Below are positions 1-5,124 of a stretch of DNA of 5,181 bases, in pieces. This DNA comes from Methanobacterium sp. Lineage in GTDB: Archaea > Methanobacteriota > Methanobacteria > Methanobacteriales > Methanobacteriaceae. Numbering within the stretch: position 1 is the first letter of the stretch; each line of letters starts with the position of its first letter. Location: the NCBI GenBank assembly GCA_030539815.1, contig JAUNXM010000140.1, forward strand, positions 1-5,181, read 5' to 3'. The position numbers and the translations under genes were made by a program. A model generated the notes under the pieces. It was not told the DNA's origin. It made no database searches and saw only the letters and a list, made by a program, of their open reading frames with translations.

Positions 1-2
1 TG

Positions 3-38
3 ATTTAAGAAGAATGTGATCTAGAATTTAAGAAGAAT
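3..38. repeat. 13-base direct repeat at the left edge
   Basis: ATTTAAGAAGAAT occurs at 3-15 and again at 26-38, a period of 23 bases. Both copies are exact. It may be the end of a longer array that continues to the left of the window; only two units are visible. Confidence 0.6.
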
Positions 39-196
39 AAGGAATTTTAAATTTACCTAAAGACAAAATAATCTAGTAATAACTAAGTTAATCAAAATTT
101 AAACAATAATAGATGATCTAGACTATCCATTTAAGGGGATGATAAAAAAAATGAGTTCTAATTCATTCTTCCCAACTTAATTCTTATAAAATTAAT

Positions 197-228
197 GGGG
201 GGGGGGCGTGCAGTGTAAAACACACCAC
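197..228. other. G10 homopolymer followed by an imperfect hairpin
   Basis: Ten consecutive G residues (197-206) sit in otherwise very AT-rich DNA. Directly after them, GTG (208-210) and GTGT (213-216) can pair with ACAC (220-223) and CAC (226-228) around an AAA loop, with a two-base internal mismatch. A TTATAAAA box lies just upstream at 184-191. A homopolymer this long is also a common place for sequencing or assembly error. Confidence 0.5.
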
Positions 229-260
229 ACATAACTAGATTCTCATTTATCACTTAAATG

Positions 261-282
261 AATTGTCCCAAATTTGTCCCAA
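261..282. repeat. Tandem 11-base repeat with TTGTCCCAA core
   Basis: Two adjacent 11-base units, at 261-271 and 272-282, differ at one position; the core TTGTCCCAA is identical in both. The one-helical-turn spacing would place both copies on the same face of the DNA, as in a protein-binding site. No adjacent gene in the window obviously uses it. Confidence 0.55.
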
Positions 283-418
283 TTTCAACTAGATTCATCC
301 ACAAATTGATTGAAATTTCACAATTCACCCCATAAATGAATTAATACATTAATAAGATAAATTTTCACCATGAATAATTAAATCTGAGTATTAACATGGT
401 AGGGTAGATAAATAAAAA

Positions 419-460
419 CCTGAAACAAGATAAGTTAAACCTGAAACAAGATAAGTTAAA
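419..460. repeat. Perfect tandem duplication of a 21-base unit
   Basis: A 21-base unit beginning CCTGAAACAAGATAAG is present twice without any gap or mismatch, at 419-439 and 440-460. It lies about 110 bases beyond the end of TRAM copy 1, past its terminator-like hairpins. Perfect identity suggests a recent slippage duplication or a maintained double binding site. Two units without spacers are not a CRISPR array. Confidence 0.85.
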
Positions 461-483
461 AAGAGTTGCTATAAATTTAAATT

Positions 484-526
484 AAAAAATAATTCGAAAA
501 GGGAATAAAATCAGATTAATATTCCC
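484..526 (-). terminator. Second hairpin and T-tract after TRAM copy 1
   Basis: Read on the minus strand, GGGAATA (526-520) pairs with TATTCCC (507-501), giving a 7-base stem around a 12-base loop. TTTT and then T6 (489-484) follow. Two TTCGAA palindromes (493-498 and 540-545) flank the stem and could extend it. This fits a backup intrinsic terminator for the TRAM transcript. Confidence 0.5.
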
Positions 527-529
527 CTT

Positions 530-569
530 AAAAAAATATTTCGAAGATTGTTCAAATAAGGTAATGACC

Positions 570-574
<5 letters not shown>
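530..574 (-). terminator. Hairpin over the stop codon of TRAM copy 1 with downstream T7
   Basis: AATAAGGT (555-562) and ACCTTATT (567-574) form a perfect 8-base stem with the four-base loop AATG. The stem includes the stop codon of TRAM copy 1 (570-572). On the minus strand a T7 tract (536-530) follows 18 bases later. The arrangement suggests transcription termination or 3'-end protection of the TRAM mRNA. Confidence 0.55.
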
Positions 575-794
<220 letters not shown>

Positions 795-800
795 ATATAT

Positions 801-808
801 TCACTTCC
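801..808 (-). promoter_or_regulatory. Shine-Dalgarno site of TRAM copy 1
   Basis: GGAAGTGA on the minus strand differs at one base from the GGAGGTGA complement of the archaeal 16S 3' end. It stands six bases before the ATG. The wider TTTGGAAGTGAATA block is shared with copy 2, so the duplication reaches into the leader. Confidence 0.75.
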
Positions 809-828
809 AAATAATGTGCCTTAAACGG

Positions 829-838
829 CTTTTAAAAA
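829..838 (-). promoter_or_regulatory. Possible TATA box of TRAM copy 1
   Basis: TTTTTAAAAG on the minus strand resembles an archaeal TATA box. The start it predicts (about 807-810) would fall at the edge of the ribosome binding site, so the real promoter may lie slightly upstream or the gene may depend on read-through from copy 2. Confidence 0.3.
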
Positions 839-849
839 TGTGAATTCTT

Positions 850-876
850 AAAAAACTAATAAAACTGATTTTTATT
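850..876 (-). terminator. Hairpin plus T6 between the two TRAM genes
   Basis: AATAAAA (858-864) and TTTTATT (870-876) form a perfect 7-base A/T stem around a five-base loop. On the minus strand it is followed almost directly by T6 (855-850). An outer inverted pair AATTCTT (843-849)/AAGAATT (884-890) encloses it. This is a candidate terminator or attenuator for TRAM copy 2. Confidence 0.5.
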
Positions 877-902
877 TCGCTTCAAGAATTACTTCATTGT
901 GT

Positions 903-1127
<225 letters not shown>

Positions 1128-1131
1128 TTAT

Positions 1132-1139
1132 TCACTTCC
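1132..1139 (-). promoter_or_regulatory. Shine-Dalgarno site of TRAM copy 2
   Basis: GGAAGTGA on the minus strand is identical to the site of copy 1 and lies four bases before the ATG. A small stem CCATT/AATGG (1147-1151/1156-1160) sits just upstream in the leader. Confidence 0.75.
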
Positions 1140-1184
1140 AAATTTACCATTTAAGAATGGCTGACTTTAATATTGATTTGAGGG

Positions 1185-1192
1185 CTTATAAA
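1185..1192 (-). promoter_or_regulatory. TATA box of the TRAM genes
   Basis: TTTATAAG on the minus strand is a near-consensus archaeal TATA box. A start about 25 bases downstream (near 1163) would give a leader of roughly 35 bases containing the small hairpin and the Shine-Dalgarno site. Confidence 0.6.
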
Positions 1193-1510
1193 GGTATGTT
1201 TAATTTCAAGCCCATTTTGACTAATTTTTCAGTAAGACTCCATAATTTGGGGTAGACTGAATACTAACATTATGGTTGAGACAACCAATAAATGATTCTA
1301 CATCTACCATGAATAAACAGTTCCCCATAGCTAGGTCACTACCATATGAAAATCATACCCCTCCCAACAGATTATTCGCATAGGTTCATAAGATATTTGA
1401 AAGAATTAATTTAAGAATTGGAAAATATAATTTCAGAGAATTTACAAAAAAATTCAATTTTACATAATTAATCCAATGAATTTTCAAAAAATAATTAAAG
1501 GATTTGCAAA

Positions 1511-1521
1511 ATTAATTTAAA
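1511..1521 (+). promoter_or_regulatory. Probable promoter of pyrF, near-leaderless
   Basis: ATTAATTTAAA is an AT-rich TATA-like box centred about 28 bases before the ATG at 1544. At the usual archaeal spacing the transcript would begin within a few bases of the start codon. This agrees with the lack of a Shine-Dalgarno site. Confidence 0.4.
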
Positions 1522-1543
1522 GATCAAAAACATATTACCCCCT

Positions 1544-2194
1544 ATGGAGGTTAAAAACAAAATCATCCTGGCCTTGGATGTTCCCACCATTGGGAAAGCC
1601 ATTGAAATAATGGATAATATTTCAGATACCCTGGACACGGTTAAAATAGGTTATCCTCTGGTTTTAGCTGAGGGATTGGAGTCTGTTACCCGGATTAAAG
1701 AAGAGTATGGTTGTAGGGTTATCTGTGACTTTAAAGTGGCGGACATACCCGCCACCAATGAGAAGATTGCGGATGAGGCTTTTAAGGCTGGTGCTGATGC
1801 CCTTATCGTGCATGGATTTGTGGGTGAGGATAGTGCAGCCAGCTGTGTTGAAACTGCCACCAAGCACGGTGGAGATATCTTTCTACTCACGGAAATGTCA
1901 CACCCTGGTGCATCCCAGTTCCTGCAACCAGTTTCCATGGACATAGCCCTTATGGGTGTAAATATGGGGATACGTAACTATGTTGGTCCCTCCACCCGCC
2001 TGGACCGCTTGGAGAAAATAAGAAATATCATTGGTGAGGACTCGTTCCTCATATCTCCTGGTGTGGGTACTCAGGGAGGAGATCCTCGGGATACTCTGGA
2101 ATTTGCCAATGCCCTGATAGTGGGACGGAGCATATACCTAGCCAATAACCCGGTAGAAGCCCTTAATTCCATCATAGATTCTATTGAACTTTAA
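1544..2194 (+). CDS. pyrF: Orotidine 5'-phosphate decarboxylase
   Basis: PyrF catalyses the last step of de novo pyrimidine synthesis, OMP to UMP plus CO2, as a cytosolic homodimeric TIM barrel. At 216 residues it has the normal archaeal length. All key residues are visible: Asp12, Lys34, the catalytic Asp62-x-Lys64-x-x-Asp67 tetrad motif (DFKVADIP) with Thr71, Ser119 in EMSHPG, Gln177 in the phosphate-gripper loop (SPGVGTQGGDP), and Arg195 in VGRSIY. They sit at a constant offset of 8 from the well-studied Methanothermobacter enzyme, which supports both the family call and the ATG start. There is no Shine-Dalgarno site before this ATG, and an AT-rich box about 30 bases upstream suggests a leaderless or nearly leaderless mRNA. 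The gene stands alone on the plus strand, divergent from the TRAM pair. Its last 57 bases overlap the convergent membrane-protein gene. Confidence 0.97.
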   Translation: MEVKNKIILALDVPTIGKAIEIMDNISDTLDTVKIGYPLVLAEGLESVTRIKEEYGCRVICDFKVADIPATNEKIADEAFKAGADALIVHGFVGEDSAASCVETATKHGGDIFLLTEMSHPGASQFLQPVSMDIALMGVNMGIRNYVGPSTRLDRLEKIRNIIGEDSFLISPGVGTQGGDPRDTLEFANALIVGRSIYLANNPVEALNSIIDSIEL

Positions 2195-2713
2195 ACCAGC
2201 CATTTCATAGGCCAGATCAAATAGTAGGAAGTAGATGAAAGTTAATGGATGGAATCCCTGGAGCTGAAGCGGGTAGAATATCCCTAAAAGGGCCAATACC
2301 AGGACTGCTATTTTCATGGTGAAACGGTAATTGAAGAAGGTTTCCACTATTTTTTTCCCTTTTAAACTTTCGTGGTCATTTCCCACCTCATCCACCCAGG
2401 CCGCCAGGGTACAGATGATAAGTGCACCCAGTCCAATGGAAGGTAGGCCGAATATGACCAGGATAGCCAGGAAGATCACCAAGGTTACAATGTGGCCCAC
2501 TTTATCCACTTTACCTGAGAAGAGTGTTCCAATGAGTATGGCCAGGAATATGGTGGCAGCATCAGAGAAATTCACTGATAAGTATCCGATCCCGGCTACA
2601 CAGATTAATCCACTGACGACACCCAGGAACGTGTTGTTCTCCATGTCCAGGGCATCGTCCGAGAATTTCATGAAAAAACCAGATGATGCGTACAGGATTG
2701 CCTCTAAAATCAT
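2138..2713 (-). CDS. Conserved multi-pass membrane protein of unknown function
   Basis: I do not recognise a named family. The 191-residue product is strongly hydrophobic, with probable membrane segments near residues 28-47, 52-66, 73-89, 91-107, 132-149 and 156-173. Between them lie polar stretches rich in acidic residues: FSDDALDMENN (17-27), WVDEVGNDHE (106-115) and FDLAYEM (165-171). The DDxxD-like pattern recalls the Mg-diphosphate motifs of UbiA-type prenyltransferases, but the protein is much shorter than that family and the match is too loose to name it. The ATG lies six bases after the dys stop codon. An AAGGAG site (2725-2730) overlaps the end of dys, so the two are very likely co-transcribed and translationally coupled. 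Its final 18 codons and stop lie antisense to the end of pyrF. A real gene is likely given the operon position and membrane pattern; function is open. Confidence 0.82.
   Translation of the reverse strand: MILEAILYASSGFFMKFSDDALDMENNTFLGVVSGLICVAGIGYLSVNFSDAATIFLAILIGTLFSGKVDKVGHIVTLVIFLAILVIFGLPSIGLGALIICTLAAWVDEVGNDHESLKGKKIVETFFNYRFTMKIAVLVLALLGIFYPLQLQGFHPLTFIYFLLFDLAYEMAGLKFNRIYDGIKGFYRVIG
2350..2356 (+). terminator. Possible T-tract terminator of pyrF
   Basis: T7 followed by CCCTTTTAAAC lies about 155 bases beyond the pyrF stop, inside the convergent membrane-protein gene. It is the first long T run on the plus strand after pyrF. No hairpin is evident, so this is only a candidate. Confidence 0.25.
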
Positions 2714-2719
2714 TAAATC

Positions 2720-3637
2720 TTAAACTCCTTTTTCCTTGTTAACCATTTCCAGGGCCCCGGCAACCATCATGGGGAAGATTATGGTGGCGTCTCCAATCAC
2801 TGATACCAGTCGGGATTCACATTTGGCCTTGGCCCATGATTTGGCTTCTTCTAAGGGTGCTCCTCCCAGGCTCCCTGCTTCACTGCGGTCCAGGGTTACC
2901 TGTATAGCAGCGTCCACCCCACCAGTGAGGATGTTGGAGGCTAGAGCGTAATGTTTAGGGAGTCCCCCGCCCAGTATCACTGCGGCCACCTTCTTGGATC
3001 CGAAGACTATGTCTGATAGTTCGTGCATGTCTCCAGCTGCATCCAGGGTTAACTTGTTTTCCTGGGTGAACATCCACAGCTGCAATCCCAGCATGCAGTC
3101 TATGATGCCTGGGGCGTATATGGGGACGTTTTTTTCGGTGGCGGTGTGGATTATGGATTCCGGGTCGTCTATGGATTTACCGATCTCGGTTATAAATTCC
3201 CGGATGTTCAGTTGATCCCCTTTACCGGCAATTTCATCTAGAATGGTGCTGATCTTCTTTTCGAAGATTTCGAAATCCTCTGATTTGGTGTATATATCCC
3301 CAATACGGCCCATGCCCATCTGACAGAGTTCTTCATCAGTTTCATCATGGTCACGGTAGTGTGAACCACCGAATGATTCTAAAAGGTCGTGGGTGAGGTT
3401 AGCCCCGCTGCTTACGAGCACGTCCACGTGTCCAGCATCTATGAGGTCCCGGATGATTTTCCGCAGACCACCCGGTACCATGGGCCCGGCAATGCTCAGG
3501 AAGATGGTGGTGTCCTCATCACTGATGAGTTCTGCCAGGAGTTTTGTGGCCCGGTAGATTCTACCTGCACCGAGAACCCCGCTTTTACCCATTTCCTCCA
3601 TTAATTGGAGGGCGGTCATTCCCGGTTTTATGTTCAT
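2720..3637 (-). CDS. dys: Deoxyhypusine synthase
   Basis: This enzyme transfers the aminobutyl group of spermidine to a lysine of the archaeal translation factor aIF5A in an NAD-dependent reaction, the first step of hypusine formation. It acts in the cytosol, normally as a tetramer. The 305-residue length is usual for archaeal members. Motifs seen in order: SIAGPMVPGG (48-57), VSSGANLTHD (75-84), GGSHY (90-94), APGIIDCMLG (175-184), and the active-site block VILGGGLPKHY (220-230). Lys228 in that block corresponds to the lysine that forms the enzyme intermediate in the human protein. GSLGGAPLEEAKSW (255-268) and VIGDAT (280-285) complete the NAD and spermidine sites. The ATG at 3637 is the first in the frame after an upstream stop, but the ribosome binding site is weak. 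It leads an operon with the membrane-protein gene six bases downstream. aIF5A itself is not in the window. Confidence 0.96.
   Translation of the reverse strand: MNIKPGMTALQLMEEMGKSGVLGAGRIYRATKLLAELISDEDTTIFLSIAGPMVPGGLRKIIRDLIDAGHVDVLVSSGANLTHDLLESFGGSHYRDHDETDEELCQMGMGRIGDIYTKSEDFEIFEKKISTILDEIAGKGDQLNIREFITEIGKSIDDPESIIHTATEKNVPIYAPGIIDCMLGLQLWMFTQENKLTLDAAGDMHELSDIVFGSKKVAAVILGGGLPKHYALASNILTGGVDAAIQVTLDRSEAGSLGGAPLEEAKSWAKAKCESRLVSVIGDATIIFPMMVAGALEMVNKEKGV
2725..2730 (-). promoter_or_regulatory. Shine-Dalgarno site of the membrane-protein gene, inside dys
   Basis: AAGGAG on the minus strand spans the last codons of dys and lies 11 bases before the membrane-protein ATG at 2713. With only six bases between the genes, it suggests translational coupling. 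Confidence 0.6.
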
Positions 3638-3671
3638 ATGTTCAATCTTCAGTTTCTCAGACTTCCTAAAT

Positions 3672-3839
3672 GATTATAAAGTTAGTAGTGGTTATAAAAT
3701 GTCTTTTAAGTTTATTATAAGTTATTAATAATTATAAAACCATTTCAACTGATTATAAAATTCACATAACTCATTAAACCCATATCAACCAATTATAAGA
3801 CCCTCATTGATTTCTAAAGACTTTGGATTGATTATAAAT
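3672..3839. repeat. Degenerate array of about nine ~20-base units with ATTATAA core
   Basis: RATTATAA-like cores begin at 3672, 3690, 3713, 3730, 3751, 3791 and 3830, with weaker units at 3771 (TCATTAAA) and 3809 (GATTTCTAAA). The steps are 18, 23, 17, 21, 20, 20, 18 and 21 bases. Several units also share CATNTCAACY just before the next core (3741-3750 and 3781-3790). On the minus strand each good core reads as a TATA-like TTATAAT. The array ends at the dys promoter. Confidence 0.6.
3674..3680 (-). promoter_or_regulatory. Probable TATA box of the dys operon
   Basis: TTTATAA on the minus strand is the array core nearest dys. Transcription about 25 bases downstream would begin near 3651, giving a leader of about 13 bases. 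A second TATA-like core lies at 3692-3699. Confidence 0.5.
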
Positions 3840-3850
3840 GGTTAAAAAAT

Positions 3851-3874
3851 AGATCTGTACTGTTGAGTAGATCT
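3851..3874. other. Bulged inverted repeat built on AGATCT
   Basis: AGATCT-GT-ACT (3851-3861) can pair with AGTAGATCT (3866-3874) around the loop GTTG, leaving a two-base GT bulge and nine paired bases. It stands just upstream of the repeat array as seen from dys. It could be an operator or simply a chance palindrome. Confidence 0.4.
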
Positions 3875-3990
3875 AATTCAATATCAATGTTGAGAATGGT
3901 AGAAATATGATTCTCTTTTTAGTTTATTTAATGACTTATTTAAAACTAGTTTTTAAGACCGGATTCATGATATGATTAAGAATGATACAT

Positions 3991-3998
3991 AAAAAAAA
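3991..3998 (-). terminator. Second T-tract downstream of the CBS regulator
   Basis: T8 on the minus strand lies about 180 bases past the regulator stop codon. Archaeal termination often needs only T-runs, so this could act as a backup terminator. Confidence 0.25.
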
Positions 3999-4123
3999 TC
4001 TGTTACCAAGTTATGGGTTTTTTGAGGATTTGTTATTAAATGTAATGGATCAATCATGATAGTTCTCATAAATCTTTAGAGAAAATAGGGGAGGATTAGA
4101 GAATTTTACCTTGTTTTTAATCT

Positions 4124-4130
4124 AAAAAAA
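4124..4130 (-). terminator. T-tract terminator of the CBS regulator
   Basis: T7 on the minus strand begins about 47 bases after the regulator stop codon, in a very AT-rich context without a strong stem. This is the usual form of an archaeal intrinsic terminator. Confidence 0.4.
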
Positions 4131-4176
4131 TGTATATTTTATTTTCAAGCAATTATAAGAGCCGATTTATATGATT

Positions 4177-5058
4177 TTATTTTAGTCCGGCAATTTTATC
4201 CAGGAGATCGGTACGGGTGACTATACCCATCACATTACCAGATTTATCAACTACTATTAAACGGCCGATCTGGTTTTTGTTCATGATTTCAATGGCATCG
4301 GCGATGACCACATCTTCACTTACAGTGATGGCATTTTTGGTCATTATATCCACCACTTTCATGTCTTCCCTGGATTCAGCCAGGGCTTTGCTGATGTCGG
4401 AAAGGGTTACCATGCCCCGGATTTCCCCATCATCCATTACCGGTGCACCTTCTATGCTATTTGTAGACAAAACGCGGGCTGCATCCCGGATTGTGGTTAA
4501 TCCATCCAGAGTTATGGGATTGGGAGTGGCTACTTCCATTACTTTCCGTTTAGGGATACTGCGGATTCCAGTGGTGTCCAGGAGGAGTATATTATCCATG
4601 TCATCCCGGCCAACCACCACACCGTCTACTACCAGTTTGTTTACTGGTGTGGGGCCCACGCGGATTTTATCTCCCAAGTCCAGAATTTTAATGTTACCCA
4701 CAGCTTTGATGGCTGCTTCACATTCCCCAGGGTGAGGTATACTGGTAAACTCGATTTTAGCCACTGATATGTCTTTTACCAGTTCCCCCCCTTTATAGAT
4801 GGGGACCATGCTCTTTTTATCAGTATCTTGAATGTTTAGAGTATGATAAGCTTTAATTGTTGGTTTGTAGCCTCCCCGAGGTCCGGGTACTCCTTTAACC
4901 AAACCCAGGCTACGAAGGGACTGCATCTGGTTACGGATGGTTCCGGGATTACGATTCATTATATCCGCTATTTCCTCTCCTTTTACAGACATTCCTTCTG
5001 AATTGCGGTATAAGTTTATGAGACTCTGGAGTATTTCTTTCTGGACTGATGTAAGCAT
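4177..5058 (-). CDS. HTH transcriptional regulator with two C-terminal CBS domains
   Basis: This is a predicted ligand-sensing transcription factor of the methanogen HTH-CBS type (COG2524-like). Numbered from the ATG (293 residues), the N-terminus holds a winged helix at about 2-67, with recognition-helix region NPGTIRNQMQSLRSLGLV and wing GPRGGY. A beta-rich linker domain follows at about 80-167 (contains VVVGRDDMDNILLLDTTGI), and then CBS 1 (about 173-227) and CBS 2 (about 235-291). CBS pairs typically bind adenosine-containing ligands; older annotations call such genes IMP-dehydrogenase-related, but no IMPDH catalytic domain is present. I chose ATG 5058 over the in-frame GTG at 5067 because the GTG lies inside GGTGAT, a perfect match to the 16S 3' end four bases before the ATG. 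The gene has its own upstream region with a 9-base inverted repeat suggesting autoregulation. Ligand and target genes are unknown. Confidence 0.9.
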   Translation of the reverse strand: MLTSVQKEILQSLINLYRNSEGMSVKGEEIADIMNRNPGTIRNQMQSLRSLGLVKGVPGPRGGYKPTIKAYHTLNIQDTDKKSMVPIYKGGELVKDISVAKIEFTSIPHPGECEAAIKAVGNIKILDLGDKIRVGPTPVNKLVVDGVVVGRDDMDNILLLDTTGIRSIPKRKVMEVATPNPITLDGLTTIRDAARVLSTNSIEGAPVMDDGEIRGMVTLSDISKALAESREDMKVVDIMTKNAITVSEDVVIADAIEIMNKNQIGRLIVVDKSGNVMGIVTRTDLLDKIAGLK

Positions 5059-5062
5059 TGTA

Positions 5063-5068
5063 ATCACC
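5063..5068 (-). promoter_or_regulatory. Shine-Dalgarno site that fixes the CBS regulator start
   Basis: GGTGAT on the minus strand is a perfect complement of the ATCACC segment near the archaeal 16S 3' end. It lies four bases before ATG 5058. The in-frame GTG at 5067-5065 is part of this site, so it is unlikely to be the start codon. Confidence 0.7.
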
Positions 5069-5092
5069 GGGAGTTAAACACAACTTAACATA

Positions 5093-5124
5093 AATATCAA
5101 AGTTTTATTATGCAATTTGATATT
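5093..5124. promoter_or_regulatory. Perfect 9-base inverted repeat, candidate operator
   Basis: AATATCAAA (5093-5101) and TTTGATATT (5116-5124) are exact reverse complements separated by 14 bases. The spacer reads CATAATAAAAC on the minus strand, which is TATA-like and correctly placed for a start near 5081. A dimeric regulator bound here would cover the promoter. Autoregulation by the downstream HTH-CBS protein is the simplest inference. Confidence 0.5.

Larger units (their letters stand above)
1..554. other. AT-rich gene-free stretch with scattered short repeats
   Basis: No open reading frame of credible length occurs on either strand. The stretch holds a 13-base direct repeat (3-15 and 26-38), a G10 run followed by a small hairpin (197-228), an 11-base tandem repeat (261-282), a 10-base repeat AACTAGATTC (233-242 and 287-296), a 6-base inverted repeat ACCATG/CATGGT (367-372/395-400), a perfect 21-base tandem duplication (419-460), and the terminator-like structures of the TRAM genes (484-554). 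The left boundary may be the flank of a gene outside the window. Confidence 0.7.
1128..1543. other. Divergent spacer between the TRAM pair and pyrF
   Basis: This 416-base spacer has no credible reading frame. It contains the TRAM TATA box and leader on the left and the AT-rich pyrF promoter region on the right. The middle (about 1200-1380) is less AT-rich than its flanks, with a GGTTG-AGA-CAACC hairpin at 1274-1286 enclosed by GGGGTA (1249-1254) and TACCCC (1356-1361). That could be a folded RNA, but the support is slight. Confidence 0.55.
3638..4176. other. Long AT-rich spacer between the CBS regulator and dys
   Basis: This 539-base stretch has no credible reading frame. It contains the dys promoter, the ~20-base periodic array (3672-3839), a bulged hairpin built on AGATCT (3851-3874), a perfect 12-base palindrome AAAACTAGTTTT (3942-3953), and two minus-strand T-tracts (3991-3998 and 4124-4130) that may end the regulator transcript. 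A single stray copy of the array core lies at 4151-4160. Confidence 0.7.

Noticed and set aside
151..180. Nine-codon reading frame (MSSNSFFPT) preceded by an SD-like AAGGGGATGAT
   Set aside because: It is far too short to support as a gene, and chance frames of this size are common in AT-rich DNA. It could be a leader peptide only if a plus-strand transcript were shown.
419..460. Tandem 21-base repeat as a CRISPR array
   Set aside because: The units abut with no spacers, there are only two, and no cas gene is present.
1651..1944. Open frames antisense to or out of frame with pyrF
   Set aside because: pyrF is complete with all its active-site residues in the main frame. The alternative frames have no recognisable motif and no ribosome binding site.
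2138..2713. Assignment of the membrane protein to the UbiA prenyltransferase family
   Set aside because: The acidic motifs are only loosely similar, and 191 residues with about six membrane segments is much shorter than that family.
3331..3350. TGATGA-like boxes on the minus strand suggesting a C/D box RNA
   Set aside because: They lie in the dys coding sequence and correspond to Asp/Glu codons, with no properly spaced D boxes.
2331..3604. Plus-strand open frames across the dys and membrane-protein genes
   Set aside because: Their translations look like complements of dys and the membrane protein, with no domain features; dys is unambiguous on the minus strand.
4217..4735. 172-residue plus-strand frame opposite the CBS regulator
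   Set aside because: Its serine/threonine/isoleucine-rich composition is typical of an antisense shadow, and the minus-strand CBS motifs are clear.
5059..5067. GTG start three codons upstream for the CBS regulator
   Set aside because: The GTG is part of the GGTGAT ribosome binding site for the ATG at 5058, so it is the less likely start.
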